From assembly GCA_019022495.1 (NCBI GenBank), contig JAFEKR010000031.1:310001-374000 (forward strand): DNA of 64,000 bases. Direction: 5' to 3'. The position numbers and the translations under genes were made by a program. Positions 56,356 through 64,000 of the stretch are shown piece after piece. Source of the DNA: Epichloe hybrida. Lineage: Eukaryota > Ascomycota > Sordariomycetes > Hypocreales > Clavicipitaceae. The notes under the pieces are model-generated. The model saw only the letters and a program-made list of their open reading frames with translations. It made no database searches and was not told the origin of the DNA. Each line of letters opens with the position of its first letter. Within the stretch, counting starts at the first letter, position 1.

Positions 56356-56683
56356 ATGAAGTTTGTTACAGTCACCGTGGCCGCTCTTGTAGGCGTTGCC
56401 CTCGCATTGCCAACAAAGCAAGAGACTTGCAAGTTTCAAGGTATTACAAGGTGCAGTGATGACCTGACTGGCTGGGAGGTCTGCCGCAAAGGCCAGTGGA
56501 TGGTGAGTAATCCGTATAGCATCTTAAACGGCTGAATAGAACTCAGTAGTAGTTAACACTATTACACTATATCATCATGTACTTTACGGAGGACTAACCA
56601 CTCTATAGCGTGTTGGGACATGTAAAGGTGGGTCACAGTGCAAACAGGGGGAATTGGGTCCTCCGATGACGGTCTGCAATTAG
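56356..56683 (+). CDS. Small secreted six-cysteine protein
   Basis: Not recognised as a named protein. Two exons: 56356-56502 (49 codons) and 56609-56683 (24 codons plus stop), 73 aa. The 106-nt intron has a GTGAGT donor, a GGACTAACC branch point and CTATAG acceptor, phase 0. Residues 1-17 are a clear signal peptide (MKFVTVTVAALVGVALA) with likely cleavage before or near LPTKQ. The mature part is about 55 aa with exactly six cysteines, at residues 25, 33, 43, 54, 60 and 72, around an EVCRKGQW core. The spacing C-x7-C-x9-C-x10-C-x5-C-x11-C with EVCxxGxW recurs, as I remember, in small secreted proteins of insect- and plant-associated ascomycetes. It sits at the edge of the AT-rich island. Possible roles: effector, antimicrobial or cell-wall binding; none is shown by the sequence. 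Confidence 0.72.
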
Positions 56684-58146
56684 CTAGATGTCTTCTTCAT
56701 AAGAGTTTAGTACGCCAGTGGCGTCCAAAAAAAAAAATGTTTTCTTTTCTATTTCGTTGTGCGGCGGCGAATTCACGTGAACAGGAAAAGTGCAGCGCAA
56801 CGCAAGCCATGCTATTTTTGCAGACGGGCATATCATTACACCATCCCGGTCGTGGGAATGAAACAACCTCATCCTTCCTCTTCATAACTCTCATGTACGG
56901 ACTACATACGGATTGATCCGTACTCCGTATTATAGTGGCGTGTCGACCGGGCAAGATCCCCTGCAGTGTTTCACGGCCTGCGTTCGTGCAAACTATCCGA
57001 CGACTATTAACGGAGTAGATTAATTAATTACCGGTGCCTCTTTTCCCGTTCCATCCGACTCCCTTGTCTCGGGTGAATGGGCGAATGGGTGAACAACGGG
57101 CCACTAATTTATGCGTTCATTAATCATTTATGTAATCATTTAATCCGTACGTACATAGTCCGTACATGTAATCCGTGGTCGAGCCGAATGAATGCCCCCG
57201 CTGTGGATTTCGTAACCCTGCAAACCACGGGCTGTTCCTTTTTCACCGCCCCAAGGCTTCCAGATTTCTCCATCAATCATCAATCCCTTTTTCCTTTCTC
57301 CCCACTCTATTACATACATACGGACTACGATCCGTACATCCCGGCTGCATATTCACAGACGAACCACTTATCGCTGCCGGAACATCCTTGCTCAATTTTC
57401 CCCTTCTCATGCCGAGTCCGAATCCAGCATTGTGCAGCATGCAGGAGGAGACGGGGGCACAACTTGAACGAGGCAGAAGGGGAGGACTATCACTCCGTAC
57501 CGAACCGCTGAATGCCAGCAAGCTGTCAGATTTTCCCACAAACCCGCCGCCCAATTGACTCGAAAACGGACCTCGTTCTTCCAGAACCCTTTCTCTCCGG
57601 GCGCGCCATGGACCTCTCTTATCTTATTGCACAACCTACGGATGACGGATTAATAGCGACGTCTTGTGGCAGGCTTGCTGGATATCATGGGTTCGTGACT
57701 TGGTGCATCGGCCACACAATCCTCAACATCCTGCCATGTAATGCCGGGAACCGATTGAAAGACCCGGCCCCAAATGCCGTCACCGCTCTTGTCTACGGAG
57801 TATCATGGGCCGCCGTCAATCAACTTTCGTCCGTCTGATTGTTATTACTCCGCAGCTTGTGTTTGTACTACCTCAGCTGGACTCGCTTTGTCATCATTGT
57901 CTCGACGCGAAATTCGGCATTTCCATTTCTCATTCATTGTCATTAGTATTTATAGCGTGTTTCTGCGTGGAAATACAGTCAGCAGCCTGCCTATTCTCCT
58001 CAAGCCTGCTCCTCCTATATCATGTATTTGTTGTTCGCATTCTAATATCGAAAACGTCAGATAAAATGATGTGCCGTACGATGAATCAGCAAGTCTCAAA
58101 GTAATCTCTCAACACCAATTGTGGTCACGGTGTTATGTCATCCCGC
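56684..58146. other. Intergenic with further CGGAGTA elements
   Basis: No gene recognised. Carries TACTCCGTA at 56921-56929, the small palindrome TACGGAT-TG-ATCCGTA at about 56907-56922, AACGGAGTA at 57009-57017, ACTCCGTA at 57492-57499 and TACGGAGTA at 57794-57802, plus several TCCGTACGTAC-like words at 57144-57176. Confidence 0.45.
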
Positions 58147-60612
58147 CTACCACGGATGTCTCGCCTCCGCCAAGAGTTGTGCTACGGGTCCCTGATATGT
58201 CACCTGGGCTGTTTCTCTACCCCCAACACCATTTGTGCAGGATGATGATGTGTACAGCCTGGCATCGGAGATCGACGACAGTGCTGCTTCGCTGGGTTGA
58301 GCGCTTTGTGTCGAGACGATTGTAGATGTCAGGCTCGGGAATTGGTATGATGAGCGTCCTCCAACAGTCGATGGAGCAAGACCGCCATCATCTTTTGGAA
58401 GAGTCCCTTCGTCTGAACATCTGAAGACAGAGATAACCCAAGAACCACCACAGACTTCGTCGCCTGTGTCATGGCAAGACACGTTACAGGAGCTCTCTGG
58501 TAGCCGTACAGCATCGTCGCGAATGGACGAGCCACACCAGCACTCGCAACCATACTCGGTTCCCGCAAACGAGTAGCCACCAGCCTGACAATGACTGATG
58601 CACTTGGAGCGCGACATCGGCCCACGCAGGTAGTCCAGCGGCTTTGAGCCAACAAGCACGCGTGAGATGTCGTCTTGAAAGCAGCCCAAGTATGTCCAGC
58701 CAGGAATTCCGGTATGCGCGTCACCATCGGGCCGAGGTAGAAATGTGGACATGGTGATTTCAGGGCCAGGCTTCAAGGTCCCCGTCCGACTTGGATAGCT
58801 TGTAGAAGTACCCAAAGTATGCGCAGTACCTTGCAAGCTGGTCGAGGAGCAAAAATAGCCGCTTGTGCAATGATAACATGGCCAACCAAGACCGCAAGGA
58901 ACAACCTGCGGTGGTGTTTCTTGTGGAGGGCAGAACCAGCCATTCAGACAATCCTTACAGGGATAACCCCTTTTCGGGCATGGTCCTACTTCCAGTGGCG
59001 TGTTCAATGTTGGAGTGACGGTCGACATACTGCAGGCCATACTGTCAGCAGACGTGACCGACGAACTTGAAGTTGGAACTTCCATCACGTCGCAAGTGGC
59101 TATGACAAGTCTCGACGAAGACGTTTGTGCATAGGAAGTAGTGCCATCGGGGGCAGAGGCTGCATCGGAGTGATAGGCGGATGTTGTCACGTAAGATAGT
59201 AAGGTATCCAGCTCTGCTCTTGCACCAGGATTAATATTCCTGCCAGCCGTTTCAGCAGACGGTGCATTTGATCCTCTTGTAGTAACACCGGTTGGATTGA
59301 ATGTCAGCACCGTGGCCGACGAGGCTGATTTAGCGTCTATTGATGCACACGGAAGGACCACTTCCCATGGAAATTCAATGCCAGCTAGTTTGAGTGCACA
59401 CATGGTCTGATTCAACTTGGTTGAGGTTGCATAAACAATGTCGACAACTTGTGATAAGACATCCTGCATGAGAGGTGTTTGGGCGAAAACCGAAGCGGCT
59501 ACAATTTGATTGATGATCAATGAGCCCCTCGTGACTATAGTTTCGTATGTCCCCGTCGAATCTTGCTCCTTGGTATTCGAGGTAGGAAGCTTGACCTGTT
59601 TCCCAAGAATTGCCGCAACTGCAGGAAGAATTAGAGGGATTATGGACTCAATTGAGACTGAACCTTGGCCAGCCACTGCAGAAACAACCGAAGAGATGGC
59701 TGCTGCATTCACAGGGAGTGCAGCGAGTGTAGCATCAGTGAGCCTTGCGGCGAGACTGACGCTGGTCATGGCGACGTTGACAATCAAAATCGACACATGG
59801 TCGAGCAAAAACAAGGCCAATTCTGCTTCTTGGTCGTAGGGGTCCACATCGCGCTTCTTAGGGGCGACAATCTCTGAAAGGGTATAAGGAGCATGTTTCT
59901 GCAGAGTCTCTGCCCATACTGATGCAGTGAGGGACTTGTCTTGAATGTGGTGAGCTCCGGCGTTTGTTGAGCTACTGGGAGCCAGTATGAGGGTTTGTCC
60001 TGTTGCAGTTGGCATGGCATCCGCCATCGTCAAGACCATTCGTCTTCCAAAATCCGAAGTGGGCGAAGTATTGTGCAATCCAAGTATTGGTGTGAGAGCT
60101 TTGACTAAAGCAGAGAGCAAGTCGGTAGCTGCCATTGTTGTATATGACATCTTCGTGTTCGTTGTGTCCTGGGCTGTTTCCTGCATGATGGTACCGGATT
60201 CAGAAGTCGAACTTGATGCAGAAGTGACAACGCCCATAGAAGCTGCCTCTGGGATGTAACTATTCGAGGTCGACGTAGAGCTTCGAGAACTTTGGGCCGC
60301 AGCAGAATGTCCACCTTGTTCAAGTCTCAACGCCTTTATGATTTTAGTCCAATATCATTACCATGGACGCATGAATACCTCAAATACCTGCACAAAATTA
60401 CCACCAAGAACCCCCCCAAGCTGGAATTGACGAGATTCTAATGTCTTCTCTTTCGTGTCATGAGATTTGACAGCCAGCTGGATGGTAACGATGGTGAAGA
60501 CAAGAGTGATAAGAAGACTCCCTAGAATCGAGAGGCAACTATTCCGTAGCATGCAGTACCGCCGGGTCCAGAATGAGGAGGAGCTTGCCGTCCATGCCGA
60601 CATCATTGTCAT
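58147..60612 (-). CDS. WSC-domain surface protein with tandem Cys units
   Basis: Probable membrane-anchored or secreted wall protein. Two exons: 60612-60388 (75 codons, starting MTMMSAW) and 60333-58147; 803 aa; 54-nt intron with GTATTT donor. A hydrophobic helix at about residues 23-45 (LSILGSLLITLVFTIVTIQLAV) acts as signal anchor or uncleaved signal. Then Ser/Thr-rich sequence, a PKKRDV site near 233-237 that fits Kex2 cleavage, and a long Ala/Val-rich segment. Two Cys units follow at about 527-570: CPKRGYPCKDCLNGWFC and CGLGWPCYHCTSGYFC, patterns C-x6-C-x2-C-x5-C and C-x5-C-x2-C-x5-C. The WSC domain spans about 620-714 (GWTYLGCFQDD, CISHCQAGGYSFAG, CECWCG, CHDTGDEVCGGSW). WSC domains bind carbohydrate and occur in stress sensors and wall enzymes; no catalytic domain or cytosolic sensor tail is seen. 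Confidence 0.85.
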
Positions 60613-61037
60613 AATTGTGAAGACGATGTGTTGAGCTGGAATTTGTACAATGTTCGAAGTAAGATACACTCCAAAACAATGGTTCCAAAAAGGGCGTCCA
60701 AAAAAGCAACACCAAAATTGTTAATCGAGTGCGAGCGAGTGCGAAAGTTGAGGAGGAGAGGGGGAGAGGAGGAGAAAAGACATAATTTGCCCCGGCCTGG
60801 CGCAAATGTCGACATATATTCTCGAACGGCAGGGAGGGTACGCGACTTCCCGGCTGAGCCTCGATTACCGAGTGGCTGCCGTCGTCATGATTACTGCACG
60901 CGCCTTCTTCTCAAGCAAGGCTGGCCAAGAATTGCAATGGTATGCTTCTTCTTTCCAGTTCTCCACACAAACTATGCAACAAGTTGCCTACCCATGACAA
61001 GAGTTGATGGTGTCGTCAGAGTCTATGTGGTTTTTTT
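60613..61037. other. Intergenic between WSC gene and Npt1
   Basis: Promoter of the WSC gene and 3' flank of nicotinate phosphoribosyltransferase. No gene recognised. Confidence 0.4.
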
Positions 61038-62539
61038 CTAAGCTTGCGTACTCTCTTCCTTGCCCCAGCGTGATGTTTCATCGCCTTCCTTCCATTCACG
61101 CTCGATATATCCAAGTTCCTTCTTCACCCGCTCGACAAGCTCCTTGTCTCCCGTGTTCTTGCCAGCATTATCACTATATTTCGTTAGCGGCTGCACGTGA
61201 AATCTGCGACGCACAATCACTGACCTAATCTTGATGGCTGGTCGGCCTGCAGCCGAGCTGAGTTTAATGACGATATTCATGGGGACGGACTTGGTGCCTG
61301 TTTTCAAGTGGACAAAGTCATTTGTTAAGAACGTTCCAACACCAAATGTGGGTAGGAACCGGAGTTCTTCGGAAATCTTCTTGTACTCTAGACAGCGCTC
61401 AATGTTTAAGGAGTCTGAAAACACAATTGTTTTCTTTTCCTTGATTCCTTGTTCGTCGTAGTAATTTCGCATCATTCTGGTATACTCCGTGGGATCTCCT
61501 GAATCCTGCCGAACACCTGTGAATAGCTCAGCGTACGTCTTCGTTGTTCCATCTGGCTTCTTGAAGGCCTCAGCACAGAGACCGCCTTCGACAGTCTGAA
61601 CCGGGAGACTGAATGATTTGAGGAATTCACGAGTGCCAAATGTGTCGGTAAGAGCGACTGCCAAATTTGAGCCAAAGCAGCCGACCCAATGACGAAGGGC
61701 CTGCTCAGTGGCCTTCTTGTAGTCATTGAAAATAGCTGCTGTTCCCATAAACCACTCGTGAGCGACCGTGCCTACCGGAGTGATGCCAAATCGCATGGCC
61801 AAGTGCACGTTTGATGTGCCTGACAGCTTTCCGCGATATCCTTTCTCCTCGGCGGCTTTGGAGGCCTTTATTAAGCCGCGGAAAACCAGAGCCTGCGTAT
61901 GGTAGTCTCGTCTTCTCCGTGTGCCGAATTCGGACGTGATGCAGCCCGCCTCTAGAAGTCGCATTCCCTTGTCGAAAGCGAGCTCTTCCTGTCCGTCGTA
62001 GTTCCAATCTGTGTCCATGAAGCGGAAGTATGCTTCAGAGGTAAGGGCAAGAATTGGAATCTCGTACAAGATTGTATCCGACCAGGTTCCTTGAATCTTG
62101 ATGTCGATGTGACCCACGTCCGAGTCGGCCCCGGTATCCGCGCCATCTGTTGTGAACGTGATAGAAACTTGCTCTCTCGGGCGAAGCTGAAATTCTTTGA
62201 GGTAATTCAGATAGTCGTCTGTCAAGTACTTGCAATGCGTCTGCAAGAACCTATACTCCTCATCGGATAAGGAAATGTTTCCAAGCTCTAATTGACAAGT
62301 TTTTAGACTAACGACAACAGCTCAAGAAGGGGGGCTGACTCACTTCGGATCTGCTCGTCTAGCCATTTGAAGGCGTTCCTGGACAGCTTCTTTTCAGGTG
62401 TACGATTTGTGAATGCGTAGGTGACAGGAACATGTTTGAAGAATTTGTACACGGCACATTGCATTGTCAGCTTGTACAAGTCAGTATCCAGGAATGATAT
62501 GACTCCCTCTGGAAAGGGCGACGAGCTGTTAAAGTCCAT
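61038..62539 (-). CDS. NPT1: Nicotinate phosphoribosyltransferase
   Basis: NAD salvage enzyme: nicotinate plus PRPP to nicotinate mononucleotide, coupled to ATP hydrolysis. Three exons: 62539-62344, 62287-61225, 61173-61038; 464 aa. Start MDFNSSSPFPEGVISFLDTD leads directly into the family N-terminus SFLDTDLYKLTMQ. Further marks: TEFGTRRRRDY-like SEFGTRRRRDYH, SNVHLAMRFG, the phosphohistidine motif GTVAHEWFMG, FGTREFLK, GVRQDSGDP and FSDSLNIE. Length and order match yeast Npt1. Intron 2 (51 nt, GTCAGT donor, ATATAG acceptor) is divisible by three and has no stop in frame, so its retention would insert 17 residues. The gene is divergent from Utp4. Confidence 0.95.
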
Positions 62540-63188
62540 TCTAGCGGTGTGTTGTGAGCTACTGCATCTCTCGCCGCCGTGCGTACTTGAGTGAACCCCG
62601 AGAACTGTTGGCTGGTTGAAGAGTCTCGTAGAGGCGTGTTTGGTTGCCGAAACTCAGCCCATCAGCATCGCAGATGGTCAGCGGGAAACAATGTAGAACG
62701 GTCGAAAGGGGAGGAGCTCGAATGTATCGCATTGGCGCGCGGGAGAAGAAAATGAGGCATAGCCGACGGATGGCTGCAACGGCAACTAATAAACTCGTCG
62801 CATTGGTGGGGTTGAGGGGCACGTCGGCTTCGGCAGTGGCGGGCGTGTAATACCGCAGGTACAGTGGGTGTACGGAGTATACATATGTACATAGGTGTAC
62901 CGCAGCGGGCTGGGCGGTGAGCTGCTGGCGGCCAATCCGCGCTGCACCAGGCTCGTGGTGGCGGCAGAAAAAAAAAAACCTGGTAAGGCCGGACCTTTTT
63001 TTATTTTTTATTTTTTGGTCCTCTGCAGAACCGGTACATCTCGAAAACAAGCGGCACGATCAGCTCACCACCGCATTCCCATATCTCTACACAACGATGG
63101 GAAAAGGCAATTTAGATGCTCAATAAGTCGTCCTATCAAACTTCAAGGATTTGACAACGTGGTGTGTTCATCCATCTCGGCAAGCACA
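62540..63188. promoter_or_regulatory. Divergent promoter region, Npt1 / Utp4
   Basis: 649 bp between divergent starts. Contains TACGGAGTA at 62871-62879, an A run at 62970-62978 and a T-rich tract at 62997-63016. No recognised factor site. Confidence 0.4.
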
Positions 63189-64000
63189 ATGGACGTGCAT
63201 CGCTGCCGCTTCGTGTCTTACCAGCCCTCGGCGATTAATGCTGTTGCATTCTCGCGTCCCAAGACCAAATCAGCCAAACATGGTGCTGTGGCAAGATTAG
63301 CCATCGGTCGAGCGAACGGCGACGTTGAAATATGGAACCCATCCAGCGGGGCTTGGCTTCAAGAACTCGTCATTCGAGGTGGCAAGGATCGGAGTGTGGA
63401 TGGCTTGGTTTGGGTCAATGAGCCCGATCAGGATCTAGGCGACGGTCGCACCGTCATTGGAAAGTCGCGGCTGTTCAGCATTGGTTATACATCTACTGTC
63501 ACGGAATGGGACCTCGAAAAGGGCAAATCGAAGCGTCATGCCAGCGGCCAGCATGGCGATATCTGGTGCATTGCTGCCCAACCTCAAGGCGACAAACCAC
63601 AGCCTGCGGGAGCCAGCAGCCTCCAAGAAGGACAAAGCTCCAACAAACTGATTGCTGGCACAATCGATGGAGAACTCGTCATGTACTCTCTTGAAGAGGA
63701 CGACCTGAGATTCCAGCGAGTTCTTGTCAAATCCCCCACCAAGAAAGCTCAAATGGTGAGCATGACTTTCCAGTCCCGCAAAGTTGTCATCGTGGGCTGT
63801 TCAGACAGCACTATTAGAGCCTACGACATCAAAAATGGGCATATGCTCCGCCGAATGACTCTGGGCTCTGACCTCATCGGGGGCTCCAAGGATATCATTG
63901 TCTGGTGTGTCAAGTGTCTGCCCAACGGCAACATTGTGTCAGGCGATTCTACAGGCCAAGTATGTATATGGGACGGCAAGACGTATACTCAGGCACAGAG
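63189..64000 (+). CDS. UTP4: U3 snoRNP / t-UTP subunit Utp4 (cirhin), 5' part
   Basis: WD40-repeat protein of the small-subunit processome, needed for early 18S pre-rRNA processing in the nucleolus. Open from ATG at 63189 to the window end, 270 codons, no intron so far and no stop; the gene continues beyond 64000 (family length about 700-900 aa). Start MDVHRCRFVSYQPSAINAVA is the family opening. WD-like blades are visible at LAIGRANGDVEIWNPSSG, LFSIGYTSTVTEWDLEKG, KLIAGTIDGELVMYSLE, VVIVGCSDSTIRAYDIKNG and NIVSGDSTGQVCIWDGK. The VEIWNP and TQAQR-type ends match Utp4 rather than other UTP WD proteins. Partial at the right edge because of the window, not damage. Confidence 0.9.
   Translation, partial: MDVHRCRFVSYQPSAINAVAFSRPKTKSAKHGAVARLAIGRANGDVEIWNPSSGAWLQELVIRGGKDRSVDGLVWVNEPDQDLGDGRTVIGKSRLFSIGYTSTVTEWDLEKGKSKRHASGQHGDIWCIAAQPQGDKPQPAGASSLQEGQSSNKLIAGTIDGELVMYSLEEDDLRFQRVLVKSPTKKAQMVSMTFQSRKVVIVGCSDSTIRAYDIKNGHMLRRMTLGSDLIGGSKDIIVWCVKCLPNGNIVSGDSTGQVCIWDGKTYTQAQ

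Noticed and set aside
1..64000. CRISPR array, prophage or bacterial operon
   Set aside because: No spaced direct repeats of the right size, and all recognised genes are eukaryotic with spliceosomal introns.
1..64000. Secondary-metabolite gene cluster around the Zn2Cys6 factor
   Set aside because: No PKS, NRPS, P450, or tailoring enzyme genes are near it; neighbours are housekeeping genes.

Overview
This window is nuclear DNA of a filamentous ascomycete (Pezizomycotina; most likely a sordariomycete of the Hypocreales type, inferred from protein style, not proven). The signs are protein-coding genes on both strands broken by short introns of about 45-110 nt with GTAAGT/GTATGT-like donors and CTAAC/CTGAC branch points, families restricted to fungi (Zn2Cys6 factor, Ntr2, Vps3844-type protein, WSC protein, ATO transporter), and intergenic spaces of 0.2-3 kb. 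I see no rRNA, tRNA, CRISPR array or intact transposon. The exon boundaries given were worked out by hand from reading frame, splice consensus and family resemblance.

Layout. 1-1923: no gene recognised. 1.9-16.4 kb: housekeeping genes: a Kap120-like karyopherin, mitochondrial threonyl-tRNA synthetase, an Ino4-like bHLH factor, a Maf-type pyrophosphatase, an Rsc4-like double-bromodomain protein and an uncharacterised, probably mitochondrial, membrane protein. 16.8-27.4 kb: a Vps3844-domain membrane protein (with a GC-AG intron), a Zn2Cys6 transcription factor, a head-to-head pair of splicing genes (SmG and Ntr2) and the co-chaperone Sti1. 28-37 kb: a membrane cluster: ZIP zinc transporter, membrane-anchored GNAT acetyltransferase, a Pho84-like phosphate:H+ symporter with an apparent lesion, and a Kha1-like K+/H+ antiporter. 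39.5-51 kb: a Caj1-like DnaJ protein, a large low-complexity/coiled-coil protein, a cytochrome b5-like protein, the DNA-repair subunit Nbs1/Xrs2 and an SLC16-type monocarboxylate transporter. 52-53.1 kb: an ATO (acetate/ammonium) transporter gene that appears to carry a one-base frameshift. 53.1-58.1 kb: a gene-poor, partly AT-rich accessory stretch rich in TACGGAGTA/TACTCCGTA motifs, which hides a two-exon gene for a small secreted six-cysteine protein. 58.1-64 kb: a WSC-domain surface protein, nicotinate phosphoribosyltransferase and the start of Utp4, cut by the window edge.

Most of the window is ordinary core genome. Several neighbours share short divergent promoters (Kap120/ThrRS, SmG/Ntr2, Npt1/Utp4). 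The items most worth a second look are the hidden secreted protein at 56.36 kb, the two damaged transporter genes at 32.9 and 52.9 kb, the triple FFxA motif in the coiled-coil protein, the palindromic CGGAGTA elements, and the unusual introns (one GC-AG, two stop-free introns of length divisible by three, one alternative in-frame acceptor).
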